The position numbers were made by a program, and so were the translations under genes. 64,000 bases of DNA from Cordia subcordata (Eukaryota > Streptophyta > Magnoliopsida > Boraginales > Cordiaceae): the NCBI GenBank assembly GCA_028554755.1, contig JAPTOF010000008.1, forward strand, positions 15,419,001 to 15,483,000, written 5' to 3'. Below are positions 21,321-33,743 of this stretch, piece by piece. Every line of letters starts with the position of its first letter. The stretch's first letter is position 1. Under the pieces are notes generated by a model. It was not told where the DNA came from. It was given only the letters and a program-made list of their open reading frames with translations, and ran no database searches.

Positions 21321-23209
21321 TGATGTGTTGTGTTTTTGTGTGCATTTATGTTGTTAATTGCCTATGTTTTAGAGGTATCTTGAGCCTTAGAAGATGCATT
21401 AGTATAGTACAAATACTAGAGTTAGGCTTAAGTGTAAGCAAATGTATATAGTTGAGTTTCTAAGTCAAATGCTAGACTAAAAGCTAAATTTTGTGCCTTA
21501 GGTGAGCTATAGAGCTGAAACGGAGCTTGAACAAGAATGAATGTTGAAGATAGAATAGGTATGGGTCAAGTGATAAAGGCCGAGAGCAAGAAATAGACGA
21601 TAAAAGGCCAACTGGAGAAGCTGGTCGACCTAGAAAAATTGTCAGTAGACCGGATAGGTCGACCGATCACTCTAGAGAGGAATTTATTTTTAAACAATCA
21701 AGCCCCCAAAAAGCCGATCAACCTTGTCGACCGGCCAGTCCTAAGAGCATCACTATGAATGCCGGTTAAGATAAGAAGAAGAGCTAGTTAACTGGCTAAG
21801 TCGACCGGCGATGCGCAGCAGATGATATAAAAGCACAATTTTTAGCTTTTAAAAGGGATGATCTAGAGGCCCATCACACACCTATCGTACACACACAAAA
21901 ACCCTAGCAATACCACCTTTCACACACTAAAATAGACACCAAAACACACACAAATATATCAAGATCCAAGCTTGTAATTAGGGTTTTAACACTTGTAATT
22001 GCAAGATCAAGACAAGGATTTCAAGAGCAACGCTAAGCATGAAAGGGAGATTCATCTTTCTCCTTTAGAATAGATCTTTTATGGGTGATTGAAGCTTGTA
22101 TTATGGGTTGATTAAATACTATTTTGCTATGAGATTTTGATGGTTTAATTTACATGTTTGATTTTAATGTTACAATGGCTACTTACATATATGTCTATGT
22201 GTTTGTTGAAATGCCTAGGTGAAAGAACATATATATTTAGAGGCTTAATTGCTATTTAACACTTTTAAATCATTGTATGAGCATGTCTAGGTGTTTATGT
22301 AGTGATTCAATAAAGTGGGTCTTGTAGCTATGCATGTCTATGTGTGTTTTTACATAACTTAATAGCCATTTTAGCTTCTATGACATACATGTTGGATTCT
22401 AATGCATAAATTGGTATGACCTAAATATGTTTAAGTGTTTAGGGCTACAATATGCTTTATATTCATTCGTACCATACTCAAGAACATGTATGATATGCTT
22501 AATTACCAAATCCCGCTTTGTGTGATGTATGATTGGTGGTTCTTCACTAGTAATTAAGCCTAGTTTAGTCTCCTTTGGCTTTAAACCCAGCCAATAGGTG
22601 TCAGGCTAGCTTAATTGACCTTAAAAAGCCTAGTTCTTGGCTTTAAACCCAACCAATGATTTAGAACCTAGGGTAAGAACAATTATCATCACCTAGGAAT
22701 GTAATTAGCTAAACTGTGCCCTAGTTCATAAGGACCACGCTATGCCTCTGGGTAGCTAGCACCTTGAGATAGACTCGCACCGAGTCTAGGGATTGTAGGA
22801 GAGGTTGATTAGATTCCTAGCTTAGAGCACCCCTTCTTGGGTAAAACCATCAAAGTTAATCTAATAGCGAAGTTAATACTTAAATCACTCATAGTTAAGC
22901 GGGTTTCACCTATTGCCCCATTGCTTGTGTAAATTCCTTTTTACTAGCTTGTTCTCTCTTGCATTTATTTTCTTTAGTTTGTTTAGATTAGTTTAATTTG
23001 TTTTGAGCTACCTTCATATCTAAAATGACCAAAATGAATTCTTAGTTTAGCTTATTTTCTTTCTAGCTTTCTAGGAGACACATTTAGCTTTCATTGCCCA
23101 TTTCTTGCCTCCCTGAGAGATTGACCTTGCTTTTACACATTAGACTACACGACCTGTGCACTTGCAGACTTTTAATTAAGGCTTGATGCTTAATTAGCAA
23201 AAAGCATCA
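21321..23209 (+). repeat. Gypsy-2 5' LTR
   Basis: 1889 bp, TGATGTGTTG...GCATCA. It carries TATAAAAG at 21826, GTCGACC-type palindromes between about 21620 and 21810, and paired TTGGCT...AGCCAA-type hairpins at 22575-22594 and 22637-22656 (the second with a mismatch). Confidence 0.9.
21826..21833 (+). promoter_or_regulatory. TATA box of the Gypsy-2 LTR
   Basis: TATAAAAG, preserved in both LTRs (also 45760-45767), about 30 bp after the palindrome cluster. Confidence 0.6.
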
Positions 23210-23215
23210 AGTTAT

Positions 23216-23233
23216 TGGCACCATTGCCAGGGA
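23216..23233 (+). other. Gypsy-2 primer-binding site (Asp tRNA), decayed
   Basis: TGGCACCATTGCCAGGGA, six bases after the 5' LTR end. It differs from the perfect complement seen in Gypsy-1 at three sites, each a G-to-A change. Confidence 0.88.
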
Positions 23234-23563
23234 GGCACGATGCTTTGTTTGCTTTATTTAGCTTCTTTTACTTAGTTTGCTTAGTAGTTGTTATCTTGTA
23301 TTTACCTTTGTTTTCTAGTTTACTTGGTTACTTTTTTTGCTTGTTTTGAGTAGTTTACTTTCTTGTTTTAGCAATTTTATGATTTTTTTTGTTTGTTGTA
23401 GTTTTAGGATGTATGAAGTTTTGGGGTTGCAAGAAGTGGAAGGAGATTAGGTTTAGCTTTGTGTGCTTGGTAGGCAGTCTCTTAAGAATCCTTTAGTTCC
23501 TTTAAATTCTCAACCGAGAGAATTGTTCGATACTTTAGGAATTTAGGAGATCTTTTAGGAGAA

Positions 23564-24890
23564 ATGGTCGATCCTACTAATCCTCCTATTAATCCTCTTC
23601 TGATTCTTTCTATGCATCCCGTTCCTCCACATGAGCACCTATCTGCACAAGAGACCCTTAAGCCAGACCCACCGATAAATGATGAGCCCACGCTTAGGCA
23701 ATTCTTCCTCCTTAATGCCTTCGAGCCTAACTTGGCTATCCATATTTCAGGGTTAAGGGAAGCTAATTTTGAGATTAAGCATAGCATGTTGGCGATGCTC
23801 CCTTCCTTTTATAGGGGGAGCAATGAGAGCCCCTTAGACCATATCAGAGACTTTGTAGAAGTAAGTTCCATTCTTCACTTTTCCAACTTGTCTTAGGAAG
23901 CCATTCGCCTTAAGTTGTTTCCCTTTTCCCTTAAGGACAAGGCTAGGTCATGGAATCATTCTTTACCTAGTGGTTGAATTACATCTCGAATGAGTTTCAA
24001 TCTAGGTATTATCAAAAGTTCTTTCCCATAGCTAAGACTGTCGACCTTAAGGCTTCCATTATGACCTTCTTCCAACACAACTTAAAGACCTTTCATAAGG
24101 CTTGGGAGAGGTTCAATGAACTTCTTAGGCAATGTCCACACTACAGGTATAGCATTTATGACCTTCTTCAATATTTCTTTAGAGTATTGAATGAACAAAA
24201 TAGAATGATGGTGAATGCCACATCTAGTGATGGATTCTATAATTTGAGATCAAGTGAAGCTTGGGATAAAATGGATTTGATGGCCTAGAACTCTTTTTAA
24301 AACACCGCTATAGATAGGTCTAGTAGGGGAACTAATAGAAAGGTTGTTCATGAGCTAAAGATTTCTTCCAATTTGCCAATTGAGTTAAAGCATTGACGTG
24401 TAAGCTAGATCAATTCATCGCTTTCAGCCTCTCTTCACAAGGTCATAGGACTAGTCCCATAGGTTTGTCCTCCAACTAGTCAGTAGTTGAAGTTTGTGCA
24501 TTGTGTTCTAAGTCTACTCACAGAACCATAGCTTGCCCCTTAGCACCACAATTTCCCGAGTTCATTCAGGAGCGAGTTTATGCCACACAAGAGTACAATC
24601 CTTACTGGAGCATATAGAATCCAAGTTGGAAGGACAACCCTAAGTTTTCTTAGAGCCACGGTCAGTTTGAGTTTTCATATCTCTAATCCTAGGCCACATT
24701 CCAGCAAAGACATTATTCTACTAATCTCCTAGGGTTTCACAATGTGAATCAAGCTAGACTTCCTATTATTTCTCAGCCTTAGGCACTCCCTGGATTGTCG
24801 GTTCTAGCCCTCCCAGCATAGTCTGCACCTATTTCACAATCTCGTCTTGACGAGAAGATAGACCTTTTGATGCAGATTGTTCAATAAAAT
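23564..24890 (+). pseudogene. gag: Gypsy-2 gag
   Basis: ATG at 23564 ('MVDPTNPP') opens an Athila-type Gag colinear with that of Gypsy-3: 'DEPTLRQFFL', 'AFEPNLAI', then 'MLAMLPSFYRGSNESPLDHI'. A TAG at 23894 and a frameshift near 23975 interrupt it. Capsid motifs resume in 23974-24288 ('NLKTFHKAWERFNELLRQCP'). A CCHC knuckle 'CALCSKSTHRTIAC' is near 24495-24536. Numerous stops follow to 24890. Gag would form the particle and bind RNA; this copy is dead. Confidence 0.88.
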
Positions 24891-26236
24891 CAATAACAAA
24901 TGGCTAGGATGGAGGCACAATTAGGGCAGCTTGCCATCCAAATGAGTACTAGACATCTAGGCAAATTGCCTACACAACCAAATGTGAACCCTAGAGCCCA
25001 ATCCTGTTCCTTCTCTGACCCTACTTATCCCTATTTAGCCAAGGCTAAGGCAATTACCACTCTTATGAGTGATAGGATAGTGGATAATAGGATAGGAGTT
25101 AAATATGTAAGGCGTACACCTAGTGGTCCATTTGATTCTAGAAAGTCCATTGATCACCCTACTGAGAGAGATCATAGAAAGAGTCCTGCTCAGAGAGTAA
25201 AGCCTACTAGAGACCATGGTAAGAGTAGCTCCAACCCATATGGGAAGGGAAAGCAGCCTATTGATGATCATGAGTCTAGAGATATCACTTCTAGAGTTTC
25301 ATTCCCATTTGCCTTAGAGAGGCCATCAGCCAATGAGAATACTAGATTTTTAAAGGTCTTAGAGCATTTAAAAGATCTTAAGGTTAATCTTCCTTGGATA
25401 GATGCGGTCCTCTCTATTCCATCCTACTCTAAGTTCCTTAAGGACCTTTACATAAGGAAGCGTAGCACATCGCGCCATCCACTTAAGCTTAATGATCCGG
25501 AACATTCACCCTTTCTTGTCGCATTAAAGAAACCAAGATTGAGCATGCTTTATTAGATTTATGGTCCAGTGTAAACCTCGTTCCCTTCTCTGTCTATTAG
25601 CAACTAGGCTTAGGTGAGTTGTCTCCTATGCATGTTACACTGCAGTTTGCTAATAGGTCTGAGCGTAGACCTAAAGGTGTAGTAGAGGATGTTATGGTAT
25701 AGGTAAGAGAGTTTGTGTACCTCATTGACTTCATAGTTTTAGATATGGATTCCAGTCAAGACTCTAGGCACACTACACCCGTCCTTTTAGGTCGCCCCTT
25801 TCTTGCCACAGTTGATACAGTTATTCATTGCAAGTCGGGGTTATTAGAGATTAAGTTTGGGAATTTGAAGTCTACTATGAAGGTTGCAAAAGCAGTAAAT
25901 AGAGCTAGTGTAGGTGGAAATGATGATAAGGAAGATTACTTTATGATTCATTCGATAGACCCATATGTTAAGGGCAATGTTGAGGAGACCATGACTGATA
26001 ATGATGAATTAGGAAAGCTTAAGGGAATTTTACCTAGCCTTGATCGAGAGACCTTCGTGCGGGGATGCATAGCCCCTATTTCTAGGGATAACGATTATAG
26101 GCTTAATGAGTTCTTTGAGGTTAATTCTTTCAATCTTAATATGAGAGGCATGGACCATTATGATTGCGCATATAGGATTAATCTTGAAGGAGGAGATGAA
26201 AATAGAGGTTTTAAGGTACATGTGATGGAATCTTGA
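24891..26236 (+). pseudogene. Gypsy-2 Gag tail and protease relic
   Basis: An open stretch at 24900-25556 starts in the Gag coiled coil ('MARMEAQLGQLAIQM') and passes through a basic linker to 'FLKVLEHLKDLKVNLPW'. The aspartic protease follows: its active-site D-L-G is D-L-W at about 25556-25567, with 'SSVNLVPFSVY' after it, then a TAG. The flap and C-terminal part are open in 25715-26236 ('TPVLLGRPFLATVDTVIHCK'). The protease would cleave Gag; the glycine replacement should inactivate it. Confidence 0.8.
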
Positions 26237-27190
26237 ATTGATGAATGTGGTTGTGAGAAGATATCCTCTAGCGATGAATTTATTGAAGCATTTGACAAGA
26301 TATTAGCTACAGTGGATTTCGAGACACCTATTGAGAAGAGCATCATGCTGTCCTTGATTCTAGGACCGATGAGTCCATTGGAGTTATAGGTTCCAATGTT
26401 GGAGCAAATGATCAATATATGAAGACTCTTAAAGAGAAGATTGAGGAATTAAAGATCATGATATATGGGTCCTAAGGCATTTGATGAATTCTTATTGGAA
26501 CCTTCTTCTAAACTCTCTATTAAGGAATTGCTTGAGGAGGTGAACCATTTCTTGAATGAACATAAGTCGTCCTTTGGTGAGAGTAAGCCTATGACCCTTA
26601 CATCCAATTCTTCCTCTTCTAGGCCCATTTCTTTTTGCTCTCCCTTTGATTCCATCTCATCCAATCTCATTTCATTTGATGATTCTTTCTTTCTTTCCAT
26701 TAAGTCTTCCCTTTGTGAATACATTCTTACACCATCCCATTTAAAGCACATTTATGTAGGGCTTGTTCATCTTCCCCCCATTCTTTCTACTTTGGGTGCT
26801 TTATCAACCCATGGACACAGGATGTGAGTAGCCCTTGATCATCAAAAGAAGGCAATAGGATGGTTAATAGTAGAAATTGAGCTTGCGAGGATAGGATTGG
26901 AGAAGAACAAGGGACTTAGATCTTCAAATTTTTTCACGTCCTATGACACCTTAGAGACTTAGATCTTTAGATTTTTTCACGTCCCATGACACCTTAGAGC
27001 ATTCTTCTATACTTGATGTGTTGGATTTTTCATTTGTCCCTTTTTCATGTGCTCTTGAAAAGGAATGTGATGTGCATAATTTAATTGATATTATACCACA
27101 TGATTCTTTTTCTTTTGAGTTATGCCTTGACTGGTTTGTATGCCGATCCGTGCTCAAGGACTACAAGTATCATTGGCCCTAACATTGGCG
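26237..27190 (+). pseudogene. Gypsy-2 protease-to-RT linker relic; reverse transcriptase absent
   Basis: A decayed frame (open part 26465-26827) of Ser/Leu-rich linker leads to 'LTPSHLKHIYVGL' and, after a TGA, 'VALDHQKKAIGW'. It matches the end of the Gypsy-1 ORF and the piece just before reverse transcriptase in Gypsy-3. Beyond it no reverse transcriptase motif appears, so RT to integrase was lost from this lineage, not just mutated. A 44-bp tandem duplication is seen at about 26910-26998. Confidence 0.7.
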
Positions 27191-27564
27191 TCAGGCTGGA
27201 GACATTAAATCCAGCGCTACTAGGAGGCACCCTAGATGTTTAGAGATGAATAGATGATCTCTTGACTGGCAGCATTGTGGTTAGCGCTACTAGGAGGCAA
27301 CCTAGATTAATTTTGGTACTTTTGTTCCTTTTTTTCTTTATTATTTTCTTTCTTTTTTCTTTTTGGATTTCACAAGTGTTAAGTCCTAATCCTTTTTTCC
27401 ATAGGATACACCTTGTTTTATTATTTGCACATGCCAAAGAAACCTTGCATGGCAATGCTACTAAACTTGTTCTTTGCAAGTCTTTGTGATTTGTGAAAAA
27501 GCAAGGGTAGTAGTTAATTTATTCATCATTGTCATGGAGAGCTGCAAAAATGCAAGGTTGTATC
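27191..27564 (+). other. Gypsy-2 3' noncoding region up to the Gypsy-3 insertion
   Basis: No gene. It contains the shared 'ccagcgctactaggaggcac' block (about 27208-27227) and a second copy of 'agcgctactaggaggca' (about 27282-27298). The Gypsy-3 target duplication is GTATC at 27560-27564. Confidence 0.6.
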
Positions 27565-29500
27565 TGATACGTCGTCTTTTGAGTGCAAGCTCTAATGACC
27601 TACAAGCACACGGATTGGTGTAGTAAAGTGTATGCAAGTGCAGAGTCGATTCCATAGAAAGGCTACATTGTGAGATGGATTCTACGTGTATGTTTTAGAG
27701 TATGCCTAAAAAGAAATCTAAACTATCTATTTTTGGGATTTTTGATTTTGGATGGCCGAGAGCTCTAACTAAAACGAATTAAACTAAACTATGGGAATGA
27801 AAAAGTGGGGGACAAGCTAATCTAAAGGAACTAACAAATGGAAAGATGTTAGGGTGACCTCAACTTATGAATGGGTGATTCTATACTCAAATGCTATAGG
27901 ATTAAAGAATGATGGCTTACTTTCCTAATTGCTCTTAAATAGGTTATTAAATCAATGTCTTAATTTCCTCCTAGGACACGATGTGGGTCCATCCCTAGGT
28001 GGCGCCACCTAGAGCTACAGCGTGGTCTTTATGACCTAGGGCCTTAAGAGTGACCAATTAGTTTCCTAGGTGACTTAGAATAAACTTACCCTAGTACTTA
28101 AATCATTGGCTAGATTTAAAGCCAAGATATAGTGTTGCTAAGGTTGACTAATCCTATCCTGAATCCTATTGGCTGGATTTAAAGCCAAAAGAGACTTGGC
28201 ATAGGCTAACCCTAAATTACTTACCGTTATTCTAAAGTCACTACAATGAGATTTAACTTGAAAGCACGTTCATACATGTTCTAGGCCAAGGTGTTCGTGA
28301 ATAAAAGGATCTATTCAACTACCATACATCGCCATTCTCGGATTACACCATTAGAAGCAATTAACAACCAACAAGTATGCGTTATTGAAGTGATATTCAC
28401 TACTAGGCATGCAAATATACACATAGACATGAATATAAGCATTACCCACTTTATAGCATCCACATTTAAACACATAGACATGATTATAGCATGGATTAGA
28501 TGTGTTTAGTAATAAATAGACTTCAATTTATACACATGCTACTTATTTAGGCATTTAATCAAACACTTAGAGATGAATGAGAAAATAACCATTTGAACAA
28601 GAAAATTAAACATGTATATATTCAGCCATTTAATCCCAAATCATAAGAGTATATAGCTAATCCATTACATAAGTTAAGTCACCCTACACAAGTTTACTCA
28701 ATTATAAAAAGAGATAGAATGAAAGAGAGTTTATAAAGCTTCCTTTTCATCCTAGCTAATCTTCTACAAAGCTCTTGAGCAACTTGAATCCAAATGTTGA
28801 AACCCTCTTACTTCAAGGTGTTGAAATGTGTGAGAGAGTGTGTGTGATATGGGTGAAGACTAAGGTTAAGTGTAAGTATGTGTGTGTGTGTGTGATGGGT
28901 GTGTAAAGGTCCTCTCTAGAATTGTTAAAAAGATTCCCCTCGTGTAAGTCTGAAAATCGGGCTTTAATATCAGCTTTTTACACACTGCCAGTCCACCTAG
29001 CCAGTCGACTGGCTTACCTAGCCGGTCGACCGGCTTCTCCTCTTAGCTCGACCAGCTTTTTGGTGATGCTCTTTGGACTGGCCGGTGGACCTAGCCGGTC
29101 GACCAGCTTTAGAAGGGTGGTCATCCGGCTATTTTTAGCACCACTCTGGAGTGGCTGGTCGACCTAGCTGGTTGACCAGCTCCTTCTCTTAAGTCGTCCA
29201 ACAGACTTTCTTCCTCCATTCTTTTTCTTTCTGGCCTCTGATCTTCTCTTTTTGACCCGTACATCTCCCATCTTCATCACCTATCATCGTTCAATCTCGA
29301 TCTTAACCCAAAGTTTACCTAAATCATGGAAATCAAGCAATTAGTGTAGCAATTTGTCTCTTAAACTCAATATGTACATTTATTTATGCTTAATCCTATT
29401 CTTATCAAAAACATTACACTAATACATCTCTTTGAGCACTTAATACCCCTTGAACATAGGCAAATAACAATGCAAATACACACAAAAACACAGCACATCA
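27565..29500 (-). repeat. Gypsy-3 3' LTR (left copy)
   Basis: 1936 bp. It carries perfect palindromes CCAGTCGACTGG (29001-29012) and GCCGGTCGACCGGC (29021-29034) in a GTCGAC-rich cluster (28985-29195), and TTGGCT...AGCCAA hairpins at 28106-28125 and 28169-28188. Its TATA position (near 28963) is mutated. Confidence 0.9.
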
Positions 29501-30444
29501 ACACCCCCAAACCTTCTCCTTGGTTGTCCCCAAGCAAGCCCACTCTTAAGTTTATTTCTAAAGCCAATTCCAAAGGTTACCTAAGGGACTGACTCTCTAT
29601 CAAAGTTAATCTAAGAAGCACGAAGGGCGCAAACCTATTGTGGAAAGATCCCTAAGCCTCTTTGGATCTTCCCGCTACTCATAAGGGGTCTCGTTCCTTG
29701 TAGGAATTTCCCAAGTAGCTAAGCCACCACGAGCCTAGGATTCTAACTCATGCACTTAGGATGTTGATATTTTGCGCCCCCTCAACTAACGTAGCCTCCT
29801 CAATATGGATAAAGCCTCAAAGATAAGATGAGAGATAAACAAACAAAATGGCTTATAAAAAGCCTTATTCGCATATTTACAAAGTTAATAGCATGTGTTA
29901 AGTTGACATTGTGTCACTTATGCACTTATTCACAAAACTTTTTGATGATTTTGGCTTTTTCTCTTTTTCACTTTTTTTTTTTTGAAATTTTTTTGCACCT
30001 TTTTGCCTTTTTCAATTTTTTTTAGATTTTTCGTGCTTTGCATTGTGTTTACACAAAAACAAAGAAAAAGAAAGGCTTAGGCACATAAAAAAGAACCAAT
30101 CAAGGAAGGGGCACTCATATCAACAACCCTTGTTCAACACTCTTCCTTACCAAGCTATGGGGTGGCTACAAGGGTTATTCTTTAAAGGTTCTCACTCCCC
30201 ATAACTTTGAAGGGCATCCCTCCAAGACTTAGCTTTCAAACTACTCTATTCATTTCTTCATAATGCATCTCATATTCACCAATTAATAGAGTCAATCACA
30301 ACGATCAATAAAGAAATAAATAACTCTACATGTATCAAAATTGAAAAATTTTCACCATTTTAAGCACATAATGCAATCTACCTTAAATATATATATATAA
30401 CAAGAAAACCAAACTCCCACACCCCAAAACCTAAACTTTGTTTG
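29501..30444 (-). other. Gypsy-3 3' noncoding module, LTR-proximal part
   Basis: Contains the 3' polypurine tract (29501-29520), a conserved block at 29640-29700, the 31-nt hairpin (29895-29925) and the left half of the internal hairpin/polypurine signal, where Copia-2 inserted (30444). Open frames such as 29828-30025 are low-complexity. Confidence 0.7.
29895..29925 (-). other. Conserved 31-nt hairpin, Gypsy-3 copy
   Basis: Identical in layout to 44862-44892, with one change in the outer stem (GCAC to ACAC on the sense strand). Distance to the 3' LTR is 395 bp. Confidence 0.72.
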
Positions 30445-30776
30445 TGTTGGGGAAAAACATGCAAACACGAAGAATACGATAAGAAATAACGAACATAAGA
30501 ATTACGTGGTTCTGCTTTAAAGCCTACATCCACGGGCAGCAGAGAATAATTCTATTATTGATCACGAATGCTACAAGGCTCTCACTTTGGTTTCTCTCTC
30601 ACACATAACATAATGAGTATTGCCACATATTTATAGTGCAAATATTTTCTAAACCTATTAAGCAGAAAAGGCAACTAATTAATTATGTGCTACAAAAGGT
30701 AACAAGCAAATAAGGTAATATGCTAACAAGGAAATCTGCTATTCTTGTTGCCTAAGAATACGGGCCACATTCAACA
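30445..30776 (-). repeat. Copia-2 3' LTR (left copy)
   Basis: 332 bp, TGTTGGGG...CAACA. A minus-strand TATAAATA-type box is present ('atatttatagtgc' on the plus strand, about 30626-30639). Confidence 0.9.
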
Positions 30777-30791
30777 AATCTCCACCTTGGC
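30777..30791 (-). other. Copia-2 polypurine tract
   Basis: The minus strand reads 'caaggtggagatt' next to the 3' LTR. Confidence 0.8.
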
Positions 30792-30845
30792 ACGTATTCG
30801 CTCCAATCAATACACCATCATCCCTATAGCCAACTACCTCTAAGA

Positions 30846-32270
30846 GCTCAATGCTCCACACCGTAAATAGCAACCAAGTCCAAGCAATGCTTAAACTTGC
30901 TGACTAGAACCACCTTAGTCATCATATCTACTGGATTCTCATGGGTAGATATCTTCTGCACCGATATGATTCCTTATGATACAACATCTCTAATAAAATG
31001 ATATTTGATATCAATGTGTTTAGTCCTCTCATGATGTATCTGATTCTTCATCAGATGGATTGCACTCTGGCTATCACAAAAGATTGTATTTATATCTTAC
31101 TGCAGTCCAAGATCACGAACCAGGCCTTGTAACCACATGGCCTCCTTCACAGCTTCTACAATTGCCATGTACTCCGCTTCAGTAGTCGACAATGCCACAG
31201 TAGACTGTAATGTCGCTTTCCAACTGATAGAACATCCAGAGAGAGTAAACACGTAACCCGTCAGAGATCTTCTCTTATCAAGGTCACCCGCAAAGTCTGA
31301 ATCACAATAACCCACCAACTTCGCGCAATCTCCAGTCATCTTGCTAAATAGCAATCCTATATTCACAGTGCCACGCAAATATCTCATTATCCATTTCACT
31401 GCTTCCCAGTGTACTTTCCCAGGTGATGCCATATACCTACTCACAACACTAACTACATGTAAAATATCAGGACGAGTGCACACCATAGCATACATCAAGC
31501 TACCAACAGCACTTGAGTATGGAACACGAGACATATGCTCCACATCCTCCTCAGTTTTAGGTGACAAATCTATAGATAACTTGAAATGAGCAGCAAGCAG
31601 CACACTCACAGGCTTAGCTTTATGCATCCCGAAACGCTCCAGGACCTTCTCAATATAACTCTGTTGAGACAAGAACAGCTTCCCAGCGTTTCTATCTCTG
31701 TGAATCTCCATGCCAAGAATCTTCTTTGCTGCTCCAAGATCCTTCATCTCAAACTCATCACCTAGCTACTTCTTTAATTCGTCGATTGTAGACATGCTTT
31801 TAGCAGCAATAAGCATATCATCGACATACAACAACAAGTACACAAACGAACCATCTGGAAGCCTTTTGAGATACACACAGTTGGCATAGGCACTCCTTGT
31901 GTATCCAGCATCTACCATGAATGTGTCAAATCTCTTATACCATTGTCAAGGTGACTGCTTCAACCCATACAAGGACTTCTTCAGTTTGTAAATATGGTTC
32001 TCCTTACTAGGAACTACATACCCCTCCGGTTGACTCATGTAAATTTGCTCTTCAAGATCACCATGCAAAAAACGTCGTTTTCACATCTAGCTACTCAAGC
32101 TCTAAGTCATGAAGAGCAACCAAGGCAAGTAAAACCCTGATGGAACTATGCTTCACAATCGGAGAGAACACTTCATTGAAGTCAACACCCTCCCTTTGTG
32201 TACAGCCTTTTGCCACCAATCGTGCCTTGTATCGAGGACCTTCAACCCCTGGAGTACCTTTCTTTTTCTT
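30846..32270 (-). pseudogene. pol: Copia-2 reverse transcriptase and RNase H
   Basis: Reverse transcriptase fragments appear in shifting frames from 32270: 'YKARLVAKG', '[12 protein letters not shown]', then the catalytic 'LLLYVDDMLIAAKSM' near 31800-31840 and 'DEFEMKDLGAAKKILG'. The open stretch 31097-31747 covers the RT end and RNase H ('LVGYCDSDFAGDLDKRRS', 'TTEAEYMAIVEAVKEAMWLQ'). The tail to about 30846 has more stops. A frameshift near 32065 and stops near 31770, 31950 and 32090 inactivate it. Confidence 0.9.
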
Positions 32271-33743
32271 TTAAACCCATTTGCAACCGACAATTCGCTG
32301 TCCCTTAGGCAATTCAATAAGCTCCCATATTTGATTCTTATGAAGAGACTCAATCTCCTCATTTATGGCACCCACCCACTGAGTAGAATCTTTCCCAGAT
32401 ATGGCCTTTTTGTATGAATTTGGCTCATGTCCTTCAATTGTTTTGGCAACATTCAAAGCATAAGCAACAAGATCAGCATATCTGTACATTTGAGGCTCTC
32501 TAATCTGTCTCCTTTCTCGCTCAGTGGCAATGCTGTACTTCTGTTGTTCAGGCACATTTTGATCATGCACCTTAGTTGGTTGAGTCAGCTGAATTTGGCT
32601 ACTAGATGGAGCATTTGGAACATCAGCAAATACCTCCACCTGCTCTTTGACACCGTGGTCTAAACCAGCTACCGCTTTCTCCTTTTCTTGGTCTAATAAA
32701 GCAGACTCATTGAATATGACATCCCTACTGATGAGGAAACCTGGAGACTTTGGATCTGTGCACCACAACCTATAACCTTTCCTCTTGGATGCATAGCCTA
32801 GAAATATGCATTTCTTTGCCCTCGGCTCCAACTTGCCATCCTTCACGTGAGCGTATGCAGGGCAACCGAACACCCTCAATCGAGAGTAGTCAGCAAGCTT
32901 ACCAGACCATAACTCAAAAGGAGTTTTCAATTCAATAGCTTTGGATGGAGACCTATTCACCAAGTAGCATGCCATATTGACGGCTTCAGCCCAAAAGTCT
33001 TGACTCAAACCAGATTGGGAGAGCACACAACGAGCTCTCTCCGCCAGAGTTCTATTCATGCGTTCTGCAACTCTATTTTGTTATGGTGTCCTTACACATG
33101 TGCAATGTCTCACAATGCCATGTTTCTTGCAGAACTCATCAAACTCTTTATTGCAATATTCCAACCCATTGTCAGTCCTAAGACGCTTAATTTGTTTACT
33201 AGTCTGCTTCTCAATCAACGTCTTCCACTTAACAAATGTTGAAAACTGCTCATCTTTAGTTTTCAAGAAGTATACCCACACCATCCGAGAATATGCATCA
33301 ATGAAAGTGATGTAATACCTGGCACCTTTCTTGGAAGGAACTTTATTAGGACCCCAAAGATCAGAATGAATATAACCAAGTGTACCTTTGGTGTTCTCCT
33401 GCCCCTTGCTGAACTTCACCCTAGTTTGCTTTCCAAAGACACAATGCTCGCAGAATTCAAGCTTTCCAATTCTTTGTCCACAAAGCAAATCCCTCTTACT
33501 CAGCTCGGTCAGCCCCCTCTCACTCATATAGCCCAACCTTTTATGCCACAACTGCGTAATGTCATTATCACTCTCCTCGGATGTAACAGCTATAACACCT
33601 GTAACTATACTACCTTGAAGGACATATAGGCCGCCAGTCAAGTTCCCTTTCAAGAGCACAATTGCACCTTTGGTCACCTTTAAGACACCATTCTCACTTC
33701 GGAATTTATATCCATGAGAATCCAAACGCCCAAGAGAAATCAA
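32271..33743 (-). pseudogene. pol: Copia-2 integrase
   Basis: 33081-33743 has the pre-integrase finger ('LWHKRLGYMSERGL', 'CEHCVFGKQTRVKF') and the core aspartates in 'GYIHSDLWGP' and 'RTDNGLEYCN'. A stop near 33081 falls just before the glutamate-containing motif. 32271-33059 continues with 'MNRTLAERARCVLSQSGLSQ', 'AINCW'-type sequence eroded, 'KTPFELWSGK', 'RVFGCPAYAHV', and the start of RT ('IVGCKWV'). A typical copia integrase, inactive in this copy. Confidence 0.9.

Noticed and set aside
28860..28900. GT repeat considered as CRISPR-like or satellite
   Set aside because: Simple (GT)n microsatellite inside the Gypsy-3 LTR; no repeat-spacer pattern anywhere in the window.
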